NCBI RefSeq assembly: GCF_030445035.2
Contig: NC_080680.1
Span: 93,377,157 to 93,441,156, forward strand
Direction of reading: 5' to 3'
DNA length: 64,000 nt
DNA from: Dasypus novemcinctus
Lineage: Eukaryota > Chordata > Mammalia > Cingulata > Dasypodidae
Shown here in pieces: positions 1-10,369 of the stretch. Position 1 is the first letter of the stretch, and the number at the start of each line of letters is the position of its first letter. Made by a program: the position numbers and the translations under genes. Under the pieces are notes generated by a model, which was not told the DNA's origin, did not search any database, and saw nothing but the letters and a program-made list of their open reading frames with translations.

Positions 1-810
1 GCCGCTACTGCCGCCAGAAGCAGTCCTGAAAATGGGCAACCCTGCCTTAACTTGGAGGATGGGGGAAGTGGCAACTAGATTTTGAACCAAGCCTGGGGCT
101 GGTCCTGCCCTGAAATATAGCACCTCTTAACTATTTTCATGCCTCCAAAGGCTTCTACTTCATCCGGAGCCTAAGCAAGTTCTAAGAAAGCTCATGTTTG
201 GGATAGTGGAAAAATCCTCCATTTACCCCTTCTTCACCCTTTACCCTGCCCTCCATACAGAATCCTACAGACTTTTGCAACTTGGGAGAAACACAGAGAT
301 AGGCAGAGCAAGAAAGAATATAAACAGACCCTAACCCTAAGCCCAGAGAGAAGGACAAGCAGGGAGCTTGGAGCCAGTTAGCGATTCCGGTCCTTTAATC
401 CCGGCCAGCTTTCATTCCCGTCTCACCAAAAGACCCGGAAATGCACCCTCTCCCCTAGCTCTCCCTCCAAGTTTGTTCCACACCAGCCCATGCAGCCTGG
501 GTTTGGGGGTGCCAATTTCTATCACTTCTGGTTGACCCAAGAAACTTCAAATGGAAATGTGTGCAAGGACCCCAGCCCAAGCTTATTTATGGCCTAGGGT
601 CAGAGGGGAAGACCGCTTCTGATTTTCTCTGGGTTCCTACATTTTACAGACCTTTCCAAGAAAGCCTCTTAAAAAGGCTGTTAGTTCTGACTTGGAGAAC
701 CAGGTCCTGAGTAGAGAGCCCTCTCCGGGGAATAGAGGGAAAGGAGAGGGGCAAGACTGTGCCTGGGATGGGGGCTCCTGAGGGGCAGTGGGTCCCAGGG
801 TGGGGGCTAC
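1..810 (-). other. LHX2: LHX2 intron 2 (3' part outside window)
   Basis: This stretch follows the splice donor of exon 2 on the minus strand: GT at 810-809 directly after the split arginine codon. The window edge cuts the intron, so exons 3-5 (second LIM domain, homeodomain) are not present. No repeat family and no further exon is recognisable. The extent as intron is inferred from the donor site and from the known LHX2 exon order. Confidence 0.85.
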
Positions 811-1013
811 CTGTAGTAGTCTTCCTTGCAGTAGATGCTGCCGTCCTTACTGAAACAGGTGAGCTCTGACTCCAGGTTCAGCTTGCACTCACAGCACTTG
901 AGGCAGCGCATGTGCCACTGCTTGTCCACTGCCAGCAGGTAGTAGCGGTCTGAAATCTTACCCCCGCAGCCAGCACACAGTGCAGCACGGTCACTGCTGA
1001 TGGATGGCATGGT
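811..1013 (-). CDS. LHX2: LHX2 exon 2: first LIM zinc-binding domain (partial gene)
   Basis: LHX2 is a nuclear LIM-homeodomain transcription factor acting in forebrain, eye, hair follicle and limb development; its LIM domains recruit cofactors such as LDB1. The 203-nt exon starts after a CTGCAG acceptor (1019-1014) with ACC-ATG-CCA and ends at 811 with a split AG|G arginine codon before a GT donor, leaving phase 2. It encodes residues 41-108. The LIM ligands are all present: C53-x2-C56, H74-x2-C77, C80-x2-C83 and C102-x2-D105. The sequence around them (ISDRYYLLAVDKQWHMRCLK) matches LHX2. The paralogue LHX9 shares much of this LIM domain, but the exon 1 residues support LHX2. No frameshift or lost ligand is seen. 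The protein's second LIM domain and homeodomain lie outside the window. Confidence 0.96.
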
Positions 1014-2508
1014 CTGCAGGAGGAGGGAGAAAGGAAACAGCAGTGCCTGAGTCAGCTGTGGCCCCTCTGCTGCTATGGGCAGCTCTCTCTGTTCCCAAGC
1101 TAGCCCCAAACACCAAGGGGCTGCTGCTGCCCGTTGGGTCCCAGCACTGGCCCCATCCCAAAAGGCCCATATCCAGCAGCTCATAATGCTGGCCTGCCCA
1201 GCACAGCCCAAGCCGGCCATAGGCCCGGGCTAGGGCCCCGGCCTAGATGATTCTGCGGCCTTCTTCCCCTCTTACTACCCGCCCCACCCCCCAACGCCTT
1301 TTCCCCAGAAAGGCTCAGGCTCTGTTGGGACTGGAGCAGTGATGGCCACTTCATTTAAACCCATCAAGAGTTCTCCCAAACTCTTTTCAAAGGAGCCACC
1401 TGGTTGCCCCCCCCCAAAAAAAAAGGGTGGAGTAATCATTAAAAATCACCCTCCACAACAGACCCCTCTCCAGAGATCCAGAAAGAGTCCCTGGCCCACA
1501 GTCCCAGAGATCTCTGGATCCTTGAGCCAAAGGTTTCGGCCAAGGCAGGTTGCTACAACTGGCCCCTCTGCCACATCTCTCCTGCTTGGGTCCTGAGCAC
1601 AGGCCGACGGACTGGGAGATGGCAAGTGGGATGCAAGGGCATTCTGAAAATCTCCTGGTGCAGGACAGGCCCAACTCAAATCCTTTCCTAACCAGATTGA
1701 CACTGAGTGGGTTTAACCAGGGAAACAGGCTAGGAAGTAGAGGTGGCTGGGACTGCAGCTCTCCCTGTTGCAGCAGAGACGCTTCAACGGTTCTTCCAGC
1801 CTCCTCCTGTTCTAAAGGTCATTTCTGGGCCCGGTTTGGGCAGCATCTGTTCATCTGGTCTCTGGAGGTCTCAGGCAAGGAACTGGCTATTTGGGGTTGG
1901 GCCGGCAGAGCTAGTGAAGGAGATCCGAATGGACTGTATGCAAGAGTCAGGCCGGAGCCTGAACTCCTAGTCCTGGCTGGCCAAGTCGGGTGGGCCAGGA
2001 GGCCGGGTGGCCCGGTCCAGCGATCAAGGAAAAGCACTGGCTCAGAAGACTCCTGCCCCTGAACGGCGCTAGGGTGGGAGCCCCGATTGCCCGAAGGCGG
2101 GGAGCGGCCCTAGCCTGCTGGAGCCCCAGGGCTCCAAGTTATTTCGCCCATCCCGGGCGCGACGGCGGCGCCGCCAGCAGCTGAGCCGAGTGGTTGAGGA
2201 CGCCGGGCCTCAGCGCCGGGAGAAGTGAGTCGCCCCCGGCCCTGCGTCGGACTTCACTTCCACTTGGGGAGAAACCTCTCCTCCACCCTCCGGGCCCGCT
2301 ATTTCGGTTTCAACCTTGTTTCTGTTCTCCGCCCCTGTAGCCTGGTTTCCCCGGAGTCAGGAGCTGCGAACCCTGCATTCTGCTCGCAGATCCTAGTGCT
2401 CAGTCCCGTGCGGCACGAAGGACGTTCCCCAAACTTCCGGGAGCAGAGAAGCAGTCCCACCCGGCCCCAGCTATGATCTCAGCCCGGATCCCGCAGCCTC
2501 GCGCCTAC
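1014..2508 (-). other. LHX2: LHX2 intron 1
   Basis: Bounded by donor GT at 2508-2507 (ACG|GTAGGC) and acceptor AG at 1015-1014 (pyrimidine-rich CTCCTCCTGCAG). The intron is phase 0. About 1.5 kb with a short C8A10 run near 1,408-1,425 and a rising CpG density above 2,000. Open frames here on both strands have no recognisable product and are treated as chance. Confidence 0.9.
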
Positions 2509-2628
2509 CGTCTCCGTGTCGCCGCGGTCGATGGCGGAGCTGATGGCGGGAGCCTCGCTCTTGGCCCTGCGGTCCATCTCGTCGATGACCCCGTGCACCT
2601 CGGGGCCCGACAGACTGTGGAACAGCAT
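2509..2628 (-). CDS. LHX2: LHX2 exon 1: start codon and N-terminal 40 residues
   Basis: The coding part of exon 1 starts at the ATG at 2628-2626 on the minus strand and reads MLFHSLSGPEVHGVIDEMDR onward to ...DRGDTET, 40 codons, then a GTAGGC donor. Joined to exon 2 it gives DTET-TMPSISS, the expected LHX2 junction. This N-terminal segment precedes the first LIM domain and has no catalytic or zinc-binding role; it is a useful discriminator from LHX9. The start context is GCCGCGATGC, with G at -3. A second open frame overlaps it on the same strand (ATG at 2803) and is discussed as a possible upstream ORF. The exon lies in a strong CpG island, as is typical for this gene class. Confidence 0.96.
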
Positions 2629-3430
2629 CGCGGCGGAACCGGCGGGGCCGGGGGCGCGGCTCCTCGGCGGGAGGGCTTGCCCACCGCCTCAGCTGCCTGG
2701 CGCTCCCGGCGCTAACGGGTCGGGTGCATTGCCACCGCGGCCGCGGCCCCGGCCCCGCCCGAGCTCGGCTGCGCCCCCAGGCCGGGCTTCGGGCTCCGGG
2801 CACCCGCGGGCCAGGACGCCTCCCGCCGTGGCGCGGGGGCAGCTACATCGCGGGGCGCCTGGGCGGCGGCGCCAAAGCCTGGGTCACAAGGGCACGGGGC
2901 AGGGGACTGGAGGCGAGGGCAGAGGTCGGCGCCCTCCACGGGCGCTTTCACGCCGCGGGCATTGCCTGCCCGGCCTCGGCGCCCGGGGCGCAAAGCAGGG
3001 GCGCAAACTCTGCCCAAAGCGGCGACGGCTGCAGTGGTGGCTCAACCCGGCGGGGCTAGGTGCCCGCGGCGGTTCTGCTGCCTGGACCCCTCCCGTCCCA
3101 GGAGTGCGTCCCCAGCCCCAGGCGACCCGCTTGGACGCTGAGTCTGCGACTGGAGTAGGGATTTCTCCGAAGCCAGCAAGCTGAGCCGCGCCACCGGGAG
3201 AATTGAAGAGAAGGAGGAGGAAGAGGAGGAGGAGGTGGAGGAGGAGAAGGACGAGGAGGGGGAGGACGAGGAGGAGGACGAGGAGGAGGAGGAGGAGGAG
3301 AAAGAGGAGAAAAAGGAGGAGGAGCAGAGCGGGAGGAGGAGCCGCCGGCCGCGGGCCCAGCCGCGCACAACGCTCTCCAAGCGCGCGCCGAGCCCAGCCC
3401 CAGCTCTGTAGTCCGCGCCAGCGCAAGCCT
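2629..3430 (-). other. LHX2: LHX2 5' leader (transcription start inferred)
   Basis: Sequence upstream of the ATG on the minus strand, very GC-rich. A CCAAT box and a CRE-like site at 3,455-3,484 in minus orientation would place transcription starts near 3,350-3,430, giving a leader of about 700-800 nt. No TATA box is visible. The leader would include a CU-rich tract (3,202-3,345) and an upstream ATG at 2803. The exact start site is an inference. Confidence 0.5.
3202..3345. repeat. Polypurine/polypyrimidine GGA-rich tract
   Basis: About 140 bp almost purely purine on the plus strand, built of GAG/GGA/AGG triplets with few interruptions (GAC, GTG). On the LHX2 sense strand it reads as CCT/TCC triplets. 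The low complexity explains the long Ser-, Pro-, Leu- or Arg-rich open frames that cross it in every reading frame. Mirror-symmetric purine tracts of this kind can form triplex DNA. Confidence 0.9.
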
Positions 3431-3454
3431 CCGCGCCTTTTCTACAGCCGCGCC

Positions 3455-3484
3455 TGACATCACGTCCTGCCGCGGCGCCATTGG
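3455..3484 (-). promoter_or_regulatory. LHX2: Candidate LHX2 core promoter: CRE-like site and CCAAT box
   Basis: On the minus strand a CCAAT box occurs at 3484-3480 and a GGACGTGATGTCA site, resembling an ATF/CREB half-site pair, at 3467-3455. Both sit in a CpG island with no TATA box, a usual arrangement for CpG-island promoters. Function is inferred from motif and spacing only. Confidence 0.45.
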
Positions 3485-4084
3485 CCGCTGGGCGCCCCGG
3501 GCCCTGGCAGCGCGTGCTCGGGGAAGGCGGGAGACCCGAGAGGGAGGGGAGAGGCAAGAGGAGGAGAGGAGAGACTAGATGGTGGGAGCTGGTGGGCGAG
3601 GCTCGAAGGAGGGGGCGAGAGGAAGGGAGGAAGGTGAGCACGGGGTTTGGAGTTTTTCAAGCTATGAACATTTCCCTGCCGTTTCCTCGGGAAAGAAAAT
3701 TAAACACTCGCTTTCCCTCCGTCTCCATCCCTAGACCGCGCAACCAGAGGATGCTCGAAGAGGTCTCCCGTCTCCCCGGCCAAGGGGCAAGTCCCAGAGC
3801 CGCAGCCTCGGTGCGGGAGCCTTCGGCCGCTTCCCGCCGAGCTGGGCCTATCGCCGCGGCTCGGCGCCAGGAATCGCGGGCGCCGGCGCGGGCCTCCTGG
3901 GCACCCGCGTGAGCCAGAGAGGCGAAAGCCAGTGGGAGAACCGTGATTCCCGGGGAGCAAAGCCAGCCCGCGTCTCCTCGCTTCAAGCAAGCAAGGGCCC
4001 AATCAACGACTCAGCGTCTAGCTCCTTTTCGCTCTTCCTGGTCTTTCTCCAGGCTAGAAGATTAGGGGCCAGCATGGCCGTAGC

Positions 4085-4290
4085 AACTCAGAAAGGCGTG
4101 TGTTCGAATTCCAGCTCTGCCCTTTACATTCAGTGTAACCTTAGGCAAGTGCCTGAAACTCTCTTATCCTGTTTCAGACCTTTTCAGAGGGGGACAAGAA
4201 GGTCCCCTCCGCAGGGATACGATGAAAAACGAAAGAAATCATAGATGTGAAACTCCTGGAACATAGTAGGCACTCAGCAAATTCTCTCAT
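4085..4290 (+). mobile_element. MIR SINE remnant
   Basis: Contains the MIR order of landmarks: CCAGCTCTGCC, a CTTAGGCAAGTGCCT core, then a terminal AACATAGTAGGCACTCAGCA. Ancient mammalian SINE; diverged. Confidence 0.75.
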
Positions 4291-5925
4291 CACTCCTTTT
4301 CCCTTTCCATCCCCTCATCCTATTAAAACTTTCCGACTCGGAAATACATCCTACATCAGTGGGATTCTTAAACTAGCCAGAGGATCACAGGCCCATTCTT
4401 TGCCGGCCTCACGCACCATGAATACAGACACCCACCCCGGTGTACCCAATCCTGCCGTCTGGCTCCACTACTTCTCCAAGGACCAACAACCTGGCCTTCC
4501 CTGAAAATCTCGGCTGTCATTCCCATCCCCCAGATCTCGGACTCAACCTAGAATTTCTTGGGAGCTCAAGGGCGATTCCCAGGTGTGTGGTGGAGGGAGA
4601 TTTCAGAAATAAAATGTGACTGTGGAGAAAAACTGAATGAGCAAGTCGGTTAGTCGGTTACAGGGTTTCCTTCTCCTGAGTCCGGGGCTGCTTTGCAGGC
4701 CGGATTTGTCTGTTGAATAGAGGGAAGGAGGACCCGTCTGAGGTGACTTACTTGCCAGGACGCGGTAAGCGGGAAACCAGGATCTCTGCGGTTTATCTTA
4801 CAGTTGAGGCAGTACAAAATTGTACTTTCCACATATGTACCTAACTTTAAGACATAAAGATATGTGCATGCAATGCCCAAGCACGTGCACTTGCGTTCGT
4901 GTGTGCAAACGCACATGTTCATCTCTGTTGGGGAAAAAAAACAAAGGCCAGCACGAATGTAATGCTAGAGTCCACACACACGTAGGCACCAGGTATAATG
5001 GTGTGGTGCCCTTATAAGAGTGCATCTAAAGCGGCGAATTCAACGAATACTTAACACTTGTGAGCTCGGGCAACTCTATCTAAACCCGAGCGCGCGCCCT
5101 GTTTTGCGTCGCTGCAAAAACTCTTTAAGTTACAAAGATGTGTGTACATGCTGCACGCGCACAGATGCCCCAGCGCGAGGGAAGGACCATAAACGCAAAG
5201 ACGCGCGTGCGCCTGTGTTCACACAGACGTGTGCTTGGGCGCCTGCACACGGCCCGCGCCCAGGCACGCGGCCGCCTGCATGTACACAGTCATGTTTTAC
5301 TGACACATCTGGGGCACGTTCTCTCAAAGAAAGTAAGGAATGAAAATCTAATCTGGAAGTCACTAGGGTTCATTTGGAGGTCGCCCAAGGGGTACAAAAA
5401 ATAATGTGTAACAACGCTGAAGTGTTTGTGCTTGGTGCAGCTCTGCTCCGGAGCTGGATGGGTACAAAAAGATTTTCGCGAGTTGAAGAGGCCGTCTAGG
5501 AGCTGGGTGGGGAGGGGACCGGGGCGAGTTAGGCGCTCTGTAACTCTTGCCGTAGGTTTCTCAAGAATCGTGGAAACATCCCCGTGCCTTCATTTCACTT
5601 CACTTCCCCCACACTTCTCAGACCAGCAGCCCATACCCATCCCTGAACCAACCACAAATTCACCGGCAGTCAGGATTCCCGCCCGGGCGCACCCGCCTCT
5701 TTATCCCTTTGCGTCAGGCTGGGACGCGCTCGGGTCTGCAAAAAGCTCAAACGCATCTCCCGCCTCTGCGCAGATCCCAGCGCCCCGACTCGGGGTTCAG
5801 AGGCCGGTAACTTTGCTAATCTCCCACAGTGGCGAGGGGACTTCACGAAGCTGCTGAGCCCTGTCCGCAGAGACTAAACAAGGAGAGGAACAGGCTGTAA
5901 ACACACATCCTGACACGTGAGTGAC
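4291..5925. other. Intergenic, with alternating purine-pyrimidine segments
   Basis: No gene recognised. The interval 4,860-5,290 is rich in alternating GT/CA/CG steps (for example ACGCGCGTGCGCCTGTG near 5,200), giving Z-DNA-prone sequence. The open frames across it are low-complexity cysteine/histidine/arginine strings. The rest is unremarkable single-copy DNA. Confidence 0.6.
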
Positions 5926-5929
5926 ATTT

Positions 5930-6480
5930 ACGCGGTGCGAGAAGCCGCAGCCGAGGGGCACGCGGGGTGGGGGTGGGGGGAGCAAGCACCCACAGGTAAA
6001 GGGAGCTCTCGGAGACTCCAGAAACGGCAACCCCTCGCCCGCCCTCCCACTGAGAGGGGCAAGGAATCCCAAGACCCCTGAACCTGCCTTTTGTGGGAGG
6101 TGACAGGTGAACGGAATTCAGGTCTGGCCACTCTCGCTGCTGCCTACCTCTCCACCATCTGCTTCCTCGCAGACAAGCAGACCGGGCGCATAATGAGGTA
6201 GCAGCCTCCAGCCGGCCACCGTGACTAACTCAGAACAAAAGCGCTCCCTCCACGCCTTCACCAACAAAGGGGCCACCAGCCCCAGCGCTCCCCGAAGGCT
6301 GCGGGGCTCCCGGCTGCCGGCTGCAGAGCTGCCGTGCGCAAACTTCCCGGGGCTCCCGGGGCTCCCGGCGCCACCGAGCCGGGGCCGCGGAGGGAGGAAG
6401 CGCATGCCGCCCGGAGAAAGTGAGGCCGGGCGGGGCGGGGGGCGGTGGGGGAGGGCGCGGGGGAGCCGCGGAAGGAGGTT
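5930..6480. promoter_or_regulatory. Second CpG-rich block upstream of LHX2
   Basis: GC-rich, CpG-dense segment about 3.3 kb upstream of exon 1, with several GC-box-like GGGGCGGGG runs near 6,428-6,445. It directly abuts an AT-rich homeodomain-motif block. It could be an alternative LHX2 promoter, a divergent non-coding RNA promoter or an enhancer-associated island; the sequence alone does not decide. Confidence 0.55.
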
Positions 6481-6870
6481 GATTGATCAGTGCGCTGTTC
6501 CCGGCGCTCTGTCCCGTTATTAGAGGCGGCCAAAGCAGGGCCACGCAATAACCTCGGAATCGCCAACTAATTGACGCTGCAGGCAACTACTTCATTGTGC
6601 GCGCTGGTTTTATGTCTTCATAGCCGGTGATTGACAAGGTGTAATTAGTCATCTCACTCGGTGATAAACATGGGCACCCTCCTCCCGCGGCATCAGGCCG
6701 TGTGTACCAGCAGAGGAAGCGATAGTTGACGCTGATATACCATTAAATCAAAATGAAGACGTTCAGAAGTGTGTGTTTGCTGTGACGCTCTGATGGTTTA
6801 TTTCTCAAATACGGCACCAACAGATTTACTTGATTTGCAAGTTAACTACAACATTAACTGGTTTTATTTA
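6481..6870. promoter_or_regulatory. Candidate conserved enhancer, homeodomain-motif cluster
   Basis: Non-repetitive sequence with TGATTGATCA near 6,480, TTATTAG 6,517-6,523, CTAATTGA 6,567-6,574, TGATTGACAA near 6,628-6,637, GTAATTAGTC 6,641-6,650 and CATTAAATCA near 6,741. The TAAT cores fit LIM-homeodomain or other homeodomain factors, and the TGATTGAT/TTGACA type sites fit PBX/MEIS. No repeat similarity. Conservation is inferred from composition and position. Confidence 0.5.
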
Positions 6871-8639
6871 TTTTGCCTCTTCCTTCCTCTTCCTAGGCAG
6901 GGATGTTGCTCTTGGAGAATGTGAAGACAGTTTGCTTCTTGACAAGCGAGTGAGCGCCCAGATTTTTGCAGCCTCTCCGAGTCTCCCCGGAGAGAAAGGC
7001 AGGCAGGGAAAACGCGGGATTTGGGAGCCACCAGGGAAGGATTTCGCGCAGGAGGAACCGCCCTCCTTAGCCCCAGTCGCGCCTGCCTGGGCCCCCCCCC
7101 TTTGGGCACTGCCAGTGGATGACCTGAAGCTCTGAGAATGGTGCTGGGGACCAGAGAGGGGGGAGCTTCTTGAATAATAGCTGCGAAGAAGAAAGAGGCA
7201 AAAACAACATTTCTTCCCTGCCTTGGAGCAGAAAGGACTGTGTTCTTAAAGCTGTTGGCTGCAGTCACATGGCCAGTTGCCCCCCTCGTTCCCAAAGTAA
7301 ATCGTAACAGCTCCCATCCTTTGGGCTTGCTCGCACCAATCAGCAAATTATACTCCTTGCGCTCCAAAGTGACTCTTACTCAGGGAAATATGTTTGTGTG
7401 TGTATGTGTTCCCCTCTACAGTGAGGCTGCTGCTGCTAGTGGTGCTAGTCATTCCAGAAACCTGGAGGTCTAACTTTTAAGGCAGGGGAGCATCCTTGGT
7501 TGGACTTCTGGGGGTTGCTAAAGTCTGTCTTGACCCTAATTCTGGTTAGAGAGAGGCAGGGACTGCACGAAGCCAGTAACATCTGAAGGTCCATTTCCAG
7601 GGTATCGTATGCACCCCACAGATCCCTCAGTGGGATCTGCGTCCTGCACTTTCCCCTCCTCGCTAACCTCTGTCTTCTGTGTGAATAGCGGACGGATGGT
7701 GAGTCCTTGCCACTGTGCAGGAATGTGGGGTTGTGGACATCTCGAAGCAAAGCCAGGGTGAGGCTGAGTCACAGGATGGCAGAAAAGCCTCCTATCTTCC
7801 ACAAGGACCCCTCTCTTCTCCCAGTGCGTGTTTGTGGTCCTCAGTCAGGAAAGGGGGGTCGTTTTATATTGATGTGAAAGACTGTCAGTCATCAGCAAAT
7901 CGGCTCAGGCATGGCTATCCCTTCACAGAATCAGCTCATTGCCTTGTTCACACTGTGTGGGAAAATGTGCTGATCACTACTGTTGATAATAAAAATTAGT
8001 GGGGTCTTAATTGTTTCAAAGAGAAACCCCATGTCTATGACACTAGATAGATAAGACAGGTTTGGCGGGTCTCAGGCAGAGAGGAGCCCAATGCCTCCTC
8101 CTCTTCTCCCTGCAGCTATCTGAACAATTCTGAAACCGCCTCCCTGGGCGTCAGCTGAGCAGGTTGGGGAAGTAACCAGGGCCCTCTCTCTAGGGCCCTG
8201 TTAAATGCACTGAACTTAAAATGAAACACGAAGTGTGAATTTCAGGTTTGAACATGATGCATCAGGAAACGTGGAGGTTGGCAGCCCTTTTCCTCTCCCC
8301 TGCCTTTCAGTAGCAGGTATTAATATTGTATTAAATGTTATGAGAAAGTAAGGGCTGTGGAGAGGAATGTGCTCAGATGCAATTTTGTCAAGGTTTTTAT
8401 CTGTGATTATGATTCCAGATGTAGAAACTCCCGGAGGAGGGAAATGAGGGGCTGCTGGCGTGTGACATGTGTTTTAAGGTGTTTGGCAGTGTTTCTCAAA
8501 GTGGTGACAAAATGTTCAATTTTATTACAGGGGATTGGTAAAAGAAATATGATACTAGGTCAGAGATTGTTCACTTCAGCAAAAGGATTTACTGTTATTG
8601 ATTGGGGTAGAGAAAGTTTGTATCTGGGCCCTGCTTAAA
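6871..8639. other. Intergenic single-copy sequence
   Basis: No gene, RNA gene or clear interspersed repeat recognised. A possible small regulatory patch lies near 7,870-8,000, with a TGTCAGTCATCAGCA string resembling MEIS and MAF/AP-1 sites. Open frames of 90-170 codons here show no known domain. Confidence 0.5.
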
Positions 8640-9030
8640 TAACATTGTCAACAGTATAAATCTGTCCCATCAGATTATTCTTTTTTAAAAAAAATTGTAA
8701 TGAAATAGGCAATAGCTAATTGCACCCCCCACCCACCCCCAGCTAATTTCCATGCAAAGATGTAAGTAGCCCTGGAAGGGAAAAAAAAAAGTAAATATTG
8801 CAAGAAGATGTCATGTTGTTGTTGTTTTCCCCAGCTGGTATAACTACAGCCATTCCCTGATGGTAATTTCTTTTTAATCTAGCCCAGAATACTACCAAAT
8901 CCTTGAAGGGCTATTTTGCTAATCTGGCTGCTCTGCAGATCTTTGAGTTGAGGCACAAATAACAACAATAAATTTTCCTCACGCAGGGAACCACATTTAG
9001 CTTAAAGGGGAATTAGAAGATTTGTATGAA
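8640..9030. promoter_or_regulatory. Candidate conserved non-coding element
   Basis: AT-rich non-repeat block with AGCTAATTGC (8,714-8,723), AGCTAATTTCC (8,741 on), a POU-like ATGCAAA (8,752-8,758), AACAACAATAAA (SOX-like, near 8,961) and several TAAT cores. It resembles the 6.5-kb block in texture. Regulatory function is inference. Confidence 0.4.
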
Positions 9031-10369
9031 AAAATAGTGGGGGTGGGGAGGAAGAAGCAGCCAAACGCTTGACTAGCTAACAGCTCTCATATCTATACGC
9101 ACTTGAGACTAGAAAAATTTCCTACCACATCCTCCGCTCAAACGTATCTCTGCCATCCCTCTCTAACAGCAGGACACCCTCACCCTCCAATTTCTAAGCA
9201 CATTTCTAAGCACAGGTTTCCTCATGAATCTTCAATGTTCATACATGCTACTCGACATGGGTGTCCAGTCAGCGCTGACTGGTCTGGAGGTGGGTTTGGT
9301 AAACATTTCTACAGAACTAAGAGGGCTTTGGGGCTAAAGATGCTGGCTTGGCCCCTCCCTGTTCTTCAGTCAGAGGATGAGGGTCTCTACCCACTCGCTG
9401 GAGACATTACCACACAAATTACCACACAGCTAGCACGCTCAGTACATTTCTCAGCCCAATCCACGAAAGCTACATGTTCAGCCCCAGCCTTCCTTTAATC
9501 CAGGCTAAAGAATGTTGATTTTGGCTACTCAGTCGCTGGCACTATTTTACCATCACAAAGCATATTAGGCTCCTAGCACAAACTGCGACTTCCTTGGAAG
9601 TAAGAGGATTCCTCGTGTGAAGTGATGTAGGTTGTGGTACATTTCCAAAGGGGATCAGTAAGGTTGCCAAGGAGAGAAACACCCAGCATGACCACTATCT
9701 GTCACCCTGCACTTTCAGTAGGACCCTTCCTCTAGCCCAGTGCAACTTTCCACTGGCCCGATTAGCAAATTTCTGCTGCTCTTTGAGAAGCTGGCATTGT
9801 CTCTTTAGGTGAGGAACAAATATCATTTCCCACATTCGCTTCAGCTGAAGTCCAGCCCTGTTTATCCCCCACCCCAACATTTTCATTCTTCTATTAATTA
9901 AAACAACTTATGTCCCATTGATTATTTTTATATGAATGAAAATCATTATGGTCTCTTGAAGGTATATGGGAAATTGTTTGCTCACATATTCACACTTTGA
10001 TTTCCTATGCACTCGTTTTCTCAGGCGTAAAGAAATTCAAACAAAACAGAAAGAAAATCTCTTGGCACAATGCAATAAAACATGAAGACCAGTAGTAATG
10101 AGCTTGTGCCGATTTCCTGTAGGAAGAAATGCTCACTTGGCCCTGTTTTAGAGCTGAATTTTGCTATCTGGTAAGGGAGACTAGACAGTTAAGGCAAATG
10201 CTGAGAGGTCATCAGACTTGGCTTTTGAATTTTGCTTGTGTCGAGTCAGATGAGCTCGTCCAAATTTACTTTTCAGCCATCAGTGTCAGCCTTTTAAAGT
10301 AAAAAAGGCAGGGGACAATCAGCTCTATTTGAAATTTCCCAGCTAGTTGGCCATTTCAGCTTGCTTCTC
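9031..10369. other. Intergenic single-copy sequence
   Basis: No gene or strong repeat recognised. AT-rich patches with ATTAATTAAAA near 9,893 and TTGATTATTTTTAT near 9,918 could be further regulatory elements. The 131-codon open frame at 9,103-9,498 has no recognisable domain. Confidence 0.5.

Larger units (their letters stand above)
2050..3930. promoter_or_regulatory. CpG island over LHX2 exon 1 and promoter
   Basis: Dense CpG and GC content from late intron 1 through exon 1 and well upstream, interrupted by the purine-rich tracts at 3.20-3.35 and 3.54-3.64 kb. Consistent with a constitutively unmethylated or Polycomb-regulated promoter of a developmental gene. Boundaries are by eye. Confidence 0.85.

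Noticed and set aside
807..1220. Full 137-codon minus-strand frame as a protein
   Set aside because: Only 811-1013 is coding. The part above 1013 is intron 1 lying before a clear CTGCAG acceptor.
2516..3184. 222-codon plus-strand frame antisense to LHX2 exon 1
   Set aside because: It mirrors the LHX2 coding strand and GC-rich leader; no domain, no splice structure.
3042..3641. Ser-, Pro- or Leu-rich frames of 140-200 codons on the minus strand and an Arg-rich one on the plus strand
   Set aside because: All cross the GGA/TCC triplet tract, which yields homopolymer-like proteins in every frame.
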